From assembly GCF_024297145.1 (NCBI RefSeq), contig NZ_JANCTC010000008.1:1-64000 (forward strand): a stretch of 64,000 nt of DNA, given 5' to 3'. The DNA comes from Mesorhizobium sp. LMG 17147. Its GTDB lineage: Bacteria; Pseudomonadota; Alphaproteobacteria; Rhizobiales; Rhizobiaceae. Positions 45,921 through 55,225 of this stretch are shown piece after piece (the first letter of the stretch is position 1; every line of letters starts with the position of its first letter). The translations under genes were made by a program, and so were the position numbers. The notes under the pieces are model-generated. The model saw only the letters and a list, made by a program, of their open reading frames with translations, searched no databases and was not told the DNA's origin.

Positions 45921-46985
45921 GTGGCTCGCATCACACTGAGACAATTGCTCGATCATGCCGCCGAATACGGCTATGGCGTGCCTGCCTTCAACATGAACAA
46001 TATGGAACAGGGCCTCGCCATCATGGAGGCAGCCGAGGAGACCAAATCGCCGGTTATCCTGCAGGCGAGCCGCGGCGCGCGAGCCTACGCCAACGATGTG
46101 GTGCTGGCCAAGCTGATCGACGCGCTGGTCGAAATCCATCCCGATATCCCGGTCTGCATGCATCTCGACCATGGCAACAACGAAGCGACCTGCGTCACCG
46201 CTATCCAGCACGGCTTCACTTCGGTGATGATGGACGGATCGCTGAAGGAAGACGGCAAGACACCGGCCGACTACGCCTATAATTCCGGCATCACCCGCCG
46301 CGTCGTCGACATGGCGCATTGGGGCGGCGTCTCGGTGGAAGGCGAGATCGGCGTTCTCGGATCGTTGGAGATGGGCGGCGGCGAGCAGGAGGACGGCCAT
46401 GGCGTCGAGGGCGTCATCAGCCACGACCAGCTGCTGACCGATCCCGTGCAGGCCGAACAGTTCGTGCGCGACACCCGTGTCGATGCACTGGCCGTCGCCA
46501 TGGGCACCAGCCATGGCGCCTACAAGTTCAGCCGCAAGCCGGACGGCGCTGTGCTGGCCATGAACGTCATCGAGGAAATTCACCGCCGCCTGCCGAACAT
46601 GCATCTCGTCATGCACGGCTCGTCCTCGGTGCCGGAGGAGCTGCAGGAGATCATCAACAAATATGGCGGCCAGATGAAGCCGACATGGGGGGTGCCGGTC
46701 GAGGAGATCCAGCGCGGCATCAAGCACGGCGTGCGCAAGATCAACATCGATACCGATAACCGCATGGCGCTGACCGGCGCCATTCGCAAGGTGCTGACCG
46801 AGAACCCGAGCGAATTCGACCCGCGCAAATATCTGACGCCGGCGATGGCCGCCATGCGAAAGCTCTGCAAGGAGCGTTTCGAGCAATTCGGCACCGCTGG
46901 CAACGCACCGAAGATCAAGCCGCTGCCGCTATCGGAAATGGCCAGGCGCTATAAATCCGGCAGCCTCGACCCTAAATTCGGCTGA
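45921..46985 (+). CDS. fba: class II fructose-bisphosphate aldolase
   Basis: A 354-residue zinc-dependent aldolase. The zinc motif HLDHGNN is near residue 80, VEGEIG near 140, GTSHGAYK near 195, and the NIDTDNR segment near 277. It starts at GTG 45921. It splits fructose-1,6-bisphosphate or joins the triose phosphates, and related enzymes accept other ketose-1-phosphates. It sits inside the polyol locus, divergent from eryR, and so may be induced with it. Confidence 0.9.
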   Translation: MARITLRQLLDHAAEYGYGVPAFNMNNMEQGLAIMEAAEETKSPVILQASRGARAYANDVVLAKLIDALVEIHPDIPVCMHLDHGNNEATCVTAIQHGFTSVMMDGSLKEDGKTPADYAYNSGITRRVVDMAHWGGVSVEGEIGVLGSLEMGGGEQEDGHGVEGVISHDQLLTDPVQAEQFVRDTRVDALAVAMGTSHGAYKFSRKPDGAVLAMNVIEEIHRRLPNMHLVMHGSSSVPEELQEIINKYGGQMKPTWGVPVEEIQRGIKHGVRKINIDTDNRMALTGAIRKVLTENPSEFDPRKYLTPAMAAMRKLCKERFEQFGTAGNAPKIKPLPLSEMARRYKSGSLDPKFG

Positions 46986-46994
46986 TGTGTTCTT

Positions 46995-47027
46995 GATGAG
47001 CAGGGGCCGCATCGGCTCCTGCTCATC
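46995..47027. terminator. hairpin between convergent fba and eryC
   Basis: GATGAGCAGGGGCC and GGCTCCTGCTCATC pair around a five-base loop, with a single G-T pair. There is no long T-run on either side, so it may be a weak terminator or protective hairpin for both convergent transcripts. It ends two bases before the eryC stop. Confidence 0.7.
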
Positions 47028-47029
47028 CA

Positions 47030-47968
47030 TCATCCTCGTGGCAAAAGATCGGCCCTGCCAGTCTCGATGAAGGGCGCCCAATAGTCGACCGACTCGCGGA
47101 TCATGGCGATGACCTGGTGGTCGACGGGCTCGCGCTCGCGGAACGACAATTCGAGGCAGATCTCGTTGTCGACGCCGCCGCCACGGCGAACCGTCTCCAG
47201 CAGCTTTTCCGGCGTGATGCGGCCGTCCTTGTTGTGGGCGGCAATGAACGGCCAATGGCCACCCTTGTTCATCGACGACTGCTTGACGTGGATGATCGGT
47301 GATTGCTTTGGAAAGGCTTCGGCCCAGGCATAAGGGTCGATGTCGTCCGGATTGCTCGACGTCACGTCGCCATGGTCGATGTCGACCATCATGTTGAGCG
47401 GGATCGCCATGCCGGCGGCATCGATCTCGCGCTGCAGCGTCCGGCAGCTCTCGATCGTATGGCCGAACTCGCGGCCGACCGACATCGGCTCCCAGAACAG
47501 GTAGATCAAGCCGGCGGCCCGGGCATGCTCGGCAACCTCGCGCCAGCACGCCAGCGCGATGTCGAAAAGCCGCGCGCGACGTTCAGGATCGTCGTAATCC
47601 CGGTGGGTGAAGATCGCGAACTGCGTACCCATGCCGCCGGCGCCGAGCTCGGCCGAAATTTCGGCAAAGGTCTTGAACCAGTCGACGTAGTAGCGCCGCA
47701 CGTCGGCATCGGGATGGCCGAAATGATTGAGCCGACCGTAAGGGCCGGTCATCGCCGAGGTCACGCGCACCCCGGTGCGGTTGAGAGCGGAGCGGAACAG
47801 GCGGGTGAATTTGGCGATCGTTGCCGCCGGCCAGCCGGGATTGATGAACTCATGCGTGAGCTGCACGTCGCGGATGCCGACGTCGTAAGCGATCCTATCG
47901 ATCAGGTCATCCGGCTCGGCAAAACGGTTGACCAGCGGATTGGTGTTGAGGGACAGCGTAAAGGCCAT
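47030..47968 (-). CDS. eryC: xylose isomerase-like TIM barrel, EryC (tetrulose-4-phosphate racemase)
   Basis: A 312-residue sugar-phosphate isomerase/epimerase of the xylose-isomerase superfamily. Metal-site features are FWEPMSVGREF with Glu near residue 160, MVDIDHGDV near 195, and LELSFRER near 275. In Brucella, EryC turns L-3-tetrulose-4-phosphate into the D form. The ATG at 47968 overlaps the eryB stop (ATGA). It is the last gene of the long polyol operon. Confidence 0.85.
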   Translation of the reverse strand: MAFTLSLNTNPLVNRFAEPDDLIDRIAYDVGIRDVQLTHEFINPGWPAATIAKFTRLFRSALNRTGVRVTSAMTGPYGRLNHFGHPDADVRRYYVDWFKTFAEISAELGAGGMGTQFAIFTHRDYDDPERRARLFDIALACWREVAEHARAAGLIYLFWEPMSVGREFGHTIESCRTLQREIDAAGMAIPLNMMVDIDHGDVTSSNPDDIDPYAWAEAFPKQSPIIHVKQSSMNKGGHWPFIAAHNKDGRITPEKLLETVRRGGGVDNEICLELSFREREPVDHQVIAMIRESVDYWAPFIETGRADLLPRG

Positions 47969-49485
47969 CAGCCCGCCTTCGCCAGCCGATTCGAACACCA
48001 GTCCTCGAACGCTTCTCTTTCCGCGCTGGACAGATGCAGGCCGTGCTTGGTGCGTCGTTCGAGAATATCGGCCGCGGTCTCGGCCCATTCGTGCTCGAGC
48101 AGGTAGTTGGCTTCGCGCTCGAAAAAATCCTTGCCGAAGCGCCGGCCCAGTTCGGCGAGCGAACCGGCCGCGCCGACCAGATCACGCGTCCTTGTGCCAT
48201 AGAGCCGGCCATAGTGCTTGACCAGGGAGGCGGGCATCCAGGGATATTCGTGGCCGAGGTCACCGAGGAACTGCTCGAAATCGGCATTGGCGATATCGCC
48301 GCCCGGCAGATGCCCTTTCGAGGTCCACGGCTTGCCCATCTTCGGAAAGAACGGGGCGATGCGGTCCAGCGCGTGCTCGGCCAACTTGCGGAAGGTGGTG
48401 ATCTTGCCGCCGAAGACGGAAAGCAGCGGCGCCTGCCCTGCCGAAGCGTCGAGTTCGAAAATATAATCGCGGGTCACCGCACTCGGATTGTCGGCATTGT
48501 CGTCATAGAGCGGCCTGACGCCGGAAAACGAATGAACGACGTCGCTGCGCGCAAGCTGGCGCTTGAAGTAGCGGTTGACCACCTTGATCAGATAATCGAT
48601 CTCGCCGGCATCCGCGGTCACGTCTTCCGGCCGCCCGTCATAGGGGATGTCGGTGGTGCCGATCAGCGCCAGATCGTTCTGGTAGGGATTGATGAAGATC
48701 ACGCGCTTGTCGCTGTTTTGGACGAGATAGGCCTGTCGCCCTTCCCAGAATTTTGGCACGACAATGTGGCTGCCCTTGACCAGGCGCACGTTCCGCTTGG
48801 AGTTCTGGCCGGCCACGCGGTTGACGATGTCGTTGACCCAGGGACCGCCGGCGTTGATCAGCGCCCGTGCCCGGACTGTGGTCCTGACGCCGGTTCGACC
48901 GTCGCGCATCTCCACCGACCACAGGCCGTGTTCGCGACGGGCGGCAATGCAGGCGGTGCGGGTGAATATCCTGGCCCCACGCTCCGCGGCGTCGAGCGCG
49001 TTGATGACGACCAGGCGGGCGTCGTCGACCCAGCAGTCGGAATATTCGAAGCCGCGCTTGAAGGCGTCTTTGATCGGCGCGCCTTCGGGTGCGGTGCGCA
49101 AGTCCAGCGTGCGGGTGGCCGGCAGCCGCTTGCGGCCGCCAAGATGATCGTAGAGGAACAGGCCGAGCCGGACCAGCCAGGCCGGCCGGTCATCGGGGCT
49201 ATGCGGCAGCACGAAGCGCATAGGCCAGATGATGTGCGGCGCGGATTCGAGCAGCACCTCGCGCTCGATCAGCGCCTCCCGCACCAGACGGAACTCGTAA
49301 TATTCGAGATAGCGCAAACCGCCATGAACGAGCTTTCCCGATCGCGAACTGGTGCCCTCCGCGAGATCGTCTTTTTCGCAAAGAATGACCGACAGGCCCC
49401 GGCCCGCCGCATCGCGCGCGATTCCGGCGCCATTGACGCCGCCGCCGATGACGAAGAGGTCGACGATTTCGGTTTCACCGTTCAT
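47968..49485 (-). CDS. eryB: erythritol-phosphate dehydrogenase (GlpD-like FAD enzyme)
   Basis: A 505-residue FAD-dependent dehydrogenase related to glycerol-3-phosphate dehydrogenase. The FAD motif FVIGGGVNGAGIARDAAGRG is near residue 12, followed by SSRSGKLVHGGLRYLEYYEF. In the erythritol pathway it oxidises L-erythritol-4-phosphate to L-3-tetrulose-4-phosphate and passes electrons to the respiratory chain. The ATG at 49485 is chosen over longer in-frame starts because the product aligns with GlpD there. Flanked by the hydroxyacid dehydrogenase and eryC. Confidence 0.88.
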   Translation of the reverse strand: MNGETEIVDLFVIGGGVNGAGIARDAAGRGLSVILCEKDDLAEGTSSRSGKLVHGGLRYLEYYEFRLVREALIEREVLLESAPHIIWPMRFVLPHSPDDRPAWLVRLGLFLYDHLGGRKRLPATRTLDLRTAPEGAPIKDAFKRGFEYSDCWVDDARLVVINALDAAERGARIFTRTACIAARREHGLWSVEMRDGRTGVRTTVRARALINAGGPWVNDIVNRVAGQNSKRNVRLVKGSHIVVPKFWEGRQAYLVQNSDKRVIFINPYQNDLALIGTTDIPYDGRPEDVTADAGEIDYLIKVVNRYFKRQLARSDVVHSFSGVRPLYDDNADNPSAVTRDYIFELDASAGQAPLLSVFGGKITTFRKLAEHALDRIAPFFPKMGKPWTSKGHLPGGDIANADFEQFLGDLGHEYPWMPASLVKHYGRLYGTRTRDLVGAAGSLAELGRRFGKDFFEREANYLLEHEWAETAADILERRTKHGLHLSSAEREAFEDWCSNRLAKAG

Positions 49486-49504
49486 CTCGCTCGATGCCCT
49501 GTCG

Positions 49505-50545
49505 TCAGCATGGATTGACCGGAGGCAGACCGGCGATGAAGCGGCGCACTTCCTCGGCCGCCTGCTCGGCCGCATAAGTCACCGTGCGCACCGACGCGCC
49601 GGCGATATGCGGCGTCAGTGTCACGTTCGGCAGCTGCAGCAAGGGCCAGTCGGCAGGCACCGGCTCGACGGCGAACGTCTCCAACATGGCACTGCCGATC
49701 TGTCCCGAGACGAGCGCCTCGTAGAGTGCATCGTAGTCGACCAGCGGTCCGCGCGCGGTATTGACGAAGATTACGCCTGGCTTCATCCGGGCAATAGCGT
49801 CCTTGCCGATGAGACCGCGCGTCTCTTCGGTGACCCGGGAATGCAGCGTGACCACATCGGAGCGCGACAGCAGATCGTCCAGCGCTACCAGCTCGACGCC
49901 GGCATTGCGGTCCTCGACGCTCAACTGCACATAGGGATCGCAGACCAGGATGCGACAGCCGAAAGCACGCAGCAGCCGAACCAGCCTGGTGCCGATATTG
50001 CCATAGCCGATAACGCCAACGGTCATTTCGTTGAGCTCGCGGCCGGTGCGGTCGGCGCGGTAGAGATCGCCGCGCCACTCGCCCTTGCGCAAGGCTTCGT
50101 GGCCGACGCGGATCAGCCGCGTTTCGGCGAGAATGGCACCGATGGTGAACTCGGCCACCGCGCTGGCGTTGCGGCCGGGCACATTGACCACCGTGATGCC
50201 ATGGGCCTTGGCGGCAGCCATGTCGATGTTGATAGGCCCGCCGCGCGACACCGCAACCAGCTTGAGTGTGGGCAGGCGCTGCATCATAGCTTCGGAGAGC
50301 GGCGCAAGCTGGGTAACAAAAATTTCGGCATCGCCGATAAAATCGACCACCTCGTCCGGATCGCCGAAATACTCCTTGACCTTGTCGAGGCCGAGCGCCG
50401 CATTGCCGAATTGCATCGGCTCGTCGGGCCAAGCGGTTTCAACGGTGCGGATGTCGAGATTGTCGCCGCAGGCCGCCTCGATTTTCTCGCGAAACACGTC
50501 CGGAAGCATGAAGCGGTCGCCGATGATCGCAATTTTCTTGGGCAT
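49505..50545 (-). CDS. D-isomer-specific 2-hydroxyacid dehydrogenase
   Basis: A 346-residue NAD-dependent dehydrogenase of the D-2-hydroxyacid/phosphoglycerate family. The Rossmann motif GYGNIGTRLVRL is near residue 179. The catalytic Arg is in NTARGPL near 265, the Glu is in LETFAVEP and the His in TPHIAGAS near 313. It lies between eryA (8-base gap) and eryB (20-base gap), so it is in the polyol operon. The four-step erythritol route needs no such enzyme, so it may serve a side reaction or another polyol product. Substrate unknown. Confidence 0.88.
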   Translation of the reverse strand: MPKKIAIIGDRFMLPDVFREKIEAACGDNLDIRTVETAWPDEPMQFGNAALGLDKVKEYFGDPDEVVDFIGDAEIFVTQLAPLSEAMMQRLPTLKLVAVSRGGPINIDMAAAKAHGITVVNVPGRNASAVAEFTIGAILAETRLIRVGHEALRKGEWRGDLYRADRTGRELNEMTVGVIGYGNIGTRLVRLLRAFGCRILVCDPYVQLSVEDRNAGVELVALDDLLSRSDVVTLHSRVTEETRGLIGKDAIARMKPGVIFVNTARGPLVDYDALYEALVSGQIGSAMLETFAVEPVPADWPLLQLPNVTLTPHIAGASVRTVTYAAEQAAEEVRRFIAGLPPVNPC

Positions 50546-50552
50546 GCTCTTC

Positions 50553-52115
50553 TCAATTCACGTCGGTTTGTCTGGACGCGGCCATCGAACGCCAGACCGG
50601 CCGCAGCGCCTCGTGCGCCAATGTGTAGGACGGAGTCATCGCCTCATAGGCAGCGGCAAGTTTTCGGTCGCTGGGCTCGGCCGCACGGAGCAAAGGTGTG
50701 ACCCATTCACTGACGCAATCGTCCATCGATGCGTATTGGCCGACGCAGACCGCAGCAATCATTGCGGCGCCCGCCGCACCGGCCTCCTCGCGCTCGCTGG
50801 TGCGAATGTCGGCGCCGATCGCAGCACCCAGGATATTGCGCAGCGCCGGGCTCCTGGCCGCTCCGCCGGTCAGGCGGATTTCCTTGGGCAGCGGCCCCAT
50901 GGCGGCGTAGCAATCGCGTGCCGCGAAAGCCAGTCCCTCGAACACCGCACGAACCATGTCGGCATAGCCGTGCCTGGATGAAATGCCGATGAAGCCGGCC
51001 CGGGCATTGGCATCGACGAACGGGCCGCGCTCGCCGGCCTCCGAGACATAAGGCTGGTAGAGCAACGAGCCTGGCTCGGACGACGATATCCACTGGTCGA
51101 CCAGCGCGATCATCTCGCCATTGGTCCGTGTGATACCTTGCGAGGCGAGAATGCCGGAGGCGAGGCCAAGGACCCAGTCAATATTGAGCGTTGCCGCCAT
51201 GTTCGACTGCATCTGCGCAAAGACGCCCGGCGCCGGCATCGTCATCGTGTAGCCGGTTGCAGCCTCGTTGAGCAGCACCTCCTCCGGCGTTTCGGCAAGC
51301 CGCATATGCATTCCGGTGGACCCAATGATAGAGCATCCCGGCTTGCGCTCGCGATCGAACAGGCCGGCGCCAAGCGCGGTGCAGGCGACATCGACATAGG
51401 CCAGAACGACCGGTGTGCCGGCGAGCAGACCGGTCGCTTTGGCTGCTGCCGCCGACAGCGAGGTGCTTTGCCTGGTGCCATCGACGATGGGCGGCAGCAG
51501 ATGCCGGAGATCGGTGACTCCGAGTACCTCGAGCACATCATCTGAATAGCCGCGCGTGCGGAAGTCGCCGAAGGTAAAGGTGCCCTCGGACGGGTCGGTG
51601 GCGCGTTGGCCCGTCAATTTGAAATAGAGCCAGTCCTTGCAGTGGAAGGCCGTCGCTGCATTGGCAAGCATCGCGGGCATGTGGCGCTTCATGAAGACGA
51701 ACTGCGATCCCTGCTGGCAGGCAGCGAGCCCGCTGCCGGTCTTTTCGAAGCGCAGCCGGTCCTCGGGCCGCGCGCGTATCTCCTCGACGACCGCGGCAGC
51801 GCGCGCGTCGAGCCACAGCCAGCCCTTGGCCACCGGCTCACCATCCTTGTCGATCAGCCAGGTGCCGTCGCCCTGCCCGGTCACGGCGATGGCAATGGTC
51901 CGGCTGGCGAGATCCGGCACCTTGTTGGCAAGCTCGCGCAAGGTCGTCGCGGTATCGGCCCAGGTGCGTGTCAGGTCCTGCTCGGCGCCGCCGCCCGGCA
52001 GTGTCTCGTACTTGTTGGGCAGCGAGGCGGCCGCGATCTGCCTGCCCGCCGTGTCGAAGGCGACGGATTTGATGACAGACGTGCCGGCGTCGACGCCGAT
52101 CAGCACATCCCGCAT
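50553..52115 (-). CDS. eryA: FGGY-family polyol kinase, erythritol kinase-like
   Basis: A 520-residue FGGY carbohydrate kinase. It starts MRDVLIGVDAGTSVIKSV with the phosphate loop, then TGQGDGTWLID near residue 98. The C-terminal FGGY-type signature is replaced by a LTGGAARSPALRNIL block near 425. Erythritol kinases of this length make L-erythritol-4-phosphate. The start overlaps the mptE stop by one base (TGATG), coupling kinase and importer. The substrate is inferred from the eryB, eryC, eryH and eryI set. Confidence 0.85.
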   Translation of the reverse strand: MRDVLIGVDAGTSVIKSVAFDTAGRQIAAASLPNKYETLPGGGAEQDLTRTWADTATTLRELANKVPDLASRTIAIAVTGQGDGTWLIDKDGEPVAKGWLWLDARAAAVVEEIRARPEDRLRFEKTGSGLAACQQGSQFVFMKRHMPAMLANAATAFHCKDWLYFKLTGQRATDPSEGTFTFGDFRTRGYSDDVLEVLGVTDLRHLLPPIVDGTRQSTSLSAAAAKATGLLAGTPVVLAYVDVACTALGAGLFDRERKPGCSIIGSTGMHMRLAETPEEVLLNEAATGYTMTMPAPGVFAQMQSNMAATLNIDWVLGLASGILASQGITRTNGEMIALVDQWISSSEPGSLLYQPYVSEAGERGPFVDANARAGFIGISSRHGYADMVRAVFEGLAFAARDCYAAMGPLPKEIRLTGGAARSPALRNILGAAIGADIRTSEREEAGAAGAAMIAAVCVGQYASMDDCVSEWVTPLLRAAEPSDRKLAAAYEAMTPSYTLAHEALRPVWRSMAASRQTDVN

Positions 52116-53239
52116 CAGGCAAGCTCCGTGCCGTGCGAAATGGCGTCACCGCGCGCCTGATCGAAGACGTGCAGGTTTTTTGGATCGATGCTGACCTTGA
52201 TCGGCGCCCCAAGTTCCAGGCGAGTCCGGTCATGCTCGACCAGAACCAGCGAACCGCCGGCGAAATCGGCGGCGATATGGGTCTGATCGCCGAGCCATTG
52301 ATTGGCCGAAACCGTGGCCGGCACGCCGTCCTTGGAGCGGCGGACAGCATAAGGCCTGACGCCGATGACGACGCGCTGCCGGTTGAGCAATTCGTCGCGA
52401 ACCGGACCGCTGAAGGCATCCTTGTCGTAGTCGAGCGAAAGCCCGTCGGGCAGCTTGAGACTGATCTTGCCGTCAGTCGTGCCGACATAGGCTTCGAAGA
52501 CATTCATTGGCGGCTCGCCAACGAAGGTGCCGGTGAACAGGTTTGCCGGCCGCTCCTTGATCCTGTCAGGCGTATCGAACTGCTGCAGCACGCCGCCTTC
52601 CATGACGGCGATACGGTCGGCCAGCGCATTGGCCTCCGTCTGATCGTGGGTGACCAGGATCGCGGTCAGGCCGCGCTCCTTGATGAAGTGCTTGATGCGG
52701 CCGCGCAGCACAGCGCGAAGCTGCGGCTCGAGTTGGCCCATCGGCTCGTCCAGCAGGTGCAGGTTGGCTTCGCGGATCAGCGCCCGGCCGAGGCTGGCGC
52801 GCTGCTGCTGGCCGCCGGAGATCGAGCTCGGATAGCGCTCGAGAATGTCCTCTATCTCAAGCAGCTTGGCGATATGAGCAACCTTTGCATCGACCGCGCT
52901 CTTAGCCAGCCTGGCAGCCTTGAGGGCGAAGGCCATGTTCTCGCGCACGGTCAGCGGCGGGTAGAGCGAATAGCCCTCGAAGGCCATCGCGACGTTGCGC
53001 CTGACCGGCGGCAACGTGTGCACCTTGCGGCCGGCAACCGAGATTGTGCCGCGCGAGACCTCTTCGAAGCCTGCGATCATGCGCAATGTCGAGGTCTTGC
53101 CGCAGCCGGATGAGCCGAGCAGTGCCACGATCTCGCCCTTGGCGATTTCCATCGTCAGGTTCTTGACGGCGTGCACGCCGCGGTCGATCGGACCGTAGAA
53201 CTTGTCGACGCCCGAAATGGTGATTGCGCTCGGGCTCAT
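52115..53239 (-). CDS. mptE: polyol ABC transporter ATPase, MptE-like
   Basis: A 374-residue MalK/UgpC-type ATPase. Walker A is GSSGCGKT near residue 42, the signature is SISGGQQQR, Walker B reads HLLDEP and the H-loop is VTHDQ. The Q-loop position is AFEGYSLYP, so Glu replaces Gln, and the D-loop is MGQLEP, not LSNLDA. A C-terminal regulatory OB domain follows. It overlaps mptD by four bases. The companion MptD has different changes, so the pair likely works as an asymmetric heterodimer. Confidence 0.85.
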   Translation of the reverse strand: MSPSAITISGVDKFYGPIDRGVHAVKNLTMEIAKGEIVALLGSSGCGKTSTLRMIAGFEEVSRGTISVAGRKVHTLPPVRRNVAMAFEGYSLYPPLTVRENMAFALKAARLAKSAVDAKVAHIAKLLEIEDILERYPSSISGGQQQRASLGRALIREANLHLLDEPMGQLEPQLRAVLRGRIKHFIKERGLTAILVTHDQTEANALADRIAVMEGGVLQQFDTPDRIKERPANLFTGTFVGEPPMNVFEAYVGTTDGKISLKLPDGLSLDYDKDAFSGPVRDELLNRQRVVIGVRPYAVRRSKDGVPATVSANQWLGDQTHIAADFAGGSLVLVEHDRTRLELGAPIKVSIDPKNLHVFDQARGDAISHGTELA

Positions 53240-54354
53240 GCCGCTTCTCCACTGCGCAAATTGACGACATTTTTCGAGCCGATGCGCTCGCCGCTTGCAC
53301 GATCGAACAGCAGGGCGCTTTTGCTGTCGACAGCGATATGCGCCCTGCCCTCGGATTGACCCGGTATCCCGGACGGACGCGAGACCAGGATTTCACGGCC
53401 TCGCACGGTGCGCACCAGTGTGACGATCTTCTCGTTGAGCGGCGTCTCGGCCTCGACCGTCACCGGGATGGCGCCGGACGTGCCTTCGTCAACAAAGGCC
53501 AGCGCCTCCGGCCGCAAGCCTATCACGCAGTCACGGCCGACCGCCGCCTCATGCGCGCCGGCCAGATGGACCTGGACATTGGACAGGCCGACATAGACGC
53601 CCTTGGCATCCCGGGACGGCTTGACGTCGAGCAGGTTGATGGTCGGGTCGCCGAACAGCCGGGCGATCTCGACGTTGGCCGGCTCGCGATAGATCTGTTC
53701 GGGTGTGCCTAGCTGTTTCACGACGCCTTGCGACATCACTGCGATGCGATCGCCAAGCGCCATCGCTTCCTTGTAGTCCTGGGTGACGTAGACAACAGTT
53801 GCGCCACGATCGGCGAGCAGTCTTGGCAGTTCGAGCCGCATTTCGAAGCGCAATTTGGCATCGACGTTGCGCAAGGGATCATCGAGCAGCAGAAGCGGCG
53901 GCGAGCCGACCAGGGCGCGGGCAAGCGCGGTGCGCTGCTTCTGGCCGTTGGACAGCGCCCGCGGCTTGTGGCTGAGCACATGGCCGATCTTCAACAGCTT
54001 GCCGACGCTCTCGACGCCGGCCTTGATCGTGCCCTGCGACGAATGCTTCGCCTGCAACGGCGTGGCGATGTTGTCGAACGCCGTCATATGCGGGAACAGC
54101 GCGAAGTTCTGGAATGCCATGCCGACGCCGCGGAACTCGGCGTCGACGTCGGTCATGTCCTCGCCGCCGATGAGGATCTTTCCCTCGTCGGGGTCGATGA
54201 CGCCGGCGACCAGCCGCAATAGCACCGTCTTGCCGGCGCCGGACGGCCCGAACAGGACCAGCGTTTCGCCGTCGGCGACGGTCAGCGACAGATTGTCGAG
54301 AACGGTCTGGCTTTTGTAGCGCTTGACGATGTTTCGCAGTTCGAGGCTTGCCAT
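53236..54354 (-). CDS. mptD: polyol ABC transporter ATPase, MptD-like
   Basis: A 372-residue MalK/UgpC-type ATPase. Walker A is GPSGAGKT and the Q-loop AFQNFALFP is normal. The signature reads LSNGQ, Walker B reads LLLLDDP with Asp where the catalytic Glu normally is, and the H-loop reads VTQDYKEA with Gln in place of His. It is thus probably a poor ATPase alone and pairs with MptE. The 5-base gap to mptC and overlap with mptE show one transcript. Confidence 0.85.
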   Translation of the reverse strand: MASLELRNIVKRYKSQTVLDNLSLTVADGETLVLFGPSGAGKTVLLRLVAGVIDPDEGKILIGGEDMTDVDAEFRGVGMAFQNFALFPHMTAFDNIATPLQAKHSSQGTIKAGVESVGKLLKIGHVLSHKPRALSNGQKQRTALARALVGSPPLLLLDDPLRNVDAKLRFEMRLELPRLLADRGATVVYVTQDYKEAMALGDRIAVMSQGVVKQLGTPEQIYREPANVEIARLFGDPTINLLDVKPSRDAKGVYVGLSNVQVHLAGAHEAAVGRDCVIGLRPEALAFVDEGTSGAIPVTVEAETPLNEKIVTLVRTVRGREILVSRPSGIPGQSEGRAHIAVDSKSALLFDRASGERIGSKNVVNLRSGEAA

Positions 54355-54358
54355 CGGA

Positions 54359-55216
54359 CTATCCTTTCACTGCGCCAAGCGACAGGCCTTCGACGAGATA
54401 GCGCTGCGCATAAAGCGCGAGCGCCAGCGTCGGCGTGATCGACAGCACGATCGCAGCTGAGATCTGGCCGTACTGAATGCCGGAGGAGGTGATGAAGGCC
54501 AGCGCGCCGACCGTCACCGGCTGCTTGTCGGCCGAAGCGAGCACCAGCGCAAAGACGAAATTGTTCCAGGCGAAGATGAAGGCGAGCAGGCCGGCAGCGG
54601 CAATGCCCGGCCCGGCGAGCGGCAGCGCGATCTTGCGGAAGGTGGCAAACCAGGAATGGCCGGCAATGCGGTAGGCGTATTCGATGTCGGCCGGAATATC
54701 CTCGAAATAGCCGCGCACGATCCACAGGATCAGCGGCAGGCAGATCAGCTGGTAGACCCAGATCAGCCCGATATAGGTGTTGGCCAGCCCGAGCTTCTGG
54801 AAATAGAGGGTGAGCGGCAAAAGCACCAGCAGCGCCGGCGCGAACCGGAACGACAGGAGCGTGAAGGCGATGTCCTCCGAGCCACGGAATTTGTGCCGTG
54901 CAAAGGCATAGGCTGCGGGAACGCCGAGCAGCAGCGCGACGGCAACCGAGGTGACCGACAGGAAGACGGAATTCCAGAGATTGCGCATGAAGGCGATGTC
55001 GAGGGTGCCGGCTGCCGTCATCAGCTTGCCTGTGATCAAGGCGGTGTAGTTGGCGAGCGTCGGCTCGAAGACAAGCTGCGGCGGGATCCGCAGGATTGTC
55101 TCGTTGGTCTGGAACGACATCATCAGGATCCAGACGATCGGGAACATGAAGAAGATCACGACCAGCGCCAGGGCTATGCCACGCAGGATGCGTTCGAGAA
55201 GGGAGGTGTGTTCCAT
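54359..55216 (-). CDS. mptC: polyol ABC transporter permease, MptC-like
   Basis: A 285-residue binding-protein-dependent permease with about six helices. The cytoplasmic coupling (EAA-type) loop lies near residue 180 (YRIAGHSWFATFRKIALPLAGPG region with the conserved Gly). It is the MalG-like partner of MptB. The start lies nine bases after mptB ends. Part of the mptABCDE five-gene polyol importer known in Sinorhizobium and Mesorhizobium. Confidence 0.87.
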   Translation of the reverse strand: MEHTSLLERILRGIALALVVIFFMFPIVWILMMSFQTNETILRIPPQLVFEPTLANYTALITGKLMTAAGTLDIAFMRNLWNSVFLSVTSVAVALLLGVPAAYAFARHKFRGSEDIAFTLLSFRFAPALLVLLPLTLYFQKLGLANTYIGLIWVYQLICLPLILWIVRGYFEDIPADIEYAYRIAGHSWFATFRKIALPLAGPGIAAAGLLAFIFAWNNFVFALVLASADKQPVTVGALAFITSSGIQYGQISAAIVLSITPTLALALYAQRYLVEGLSLGAVKG

Positions 55217-55225
55217 GCCAGCCTC

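Noticed and set aside
48034..49518. 494-codon plus-strand open frame opposite eryB
   Set aside because: Antisense of a clear FAD dehydrogenase gene.
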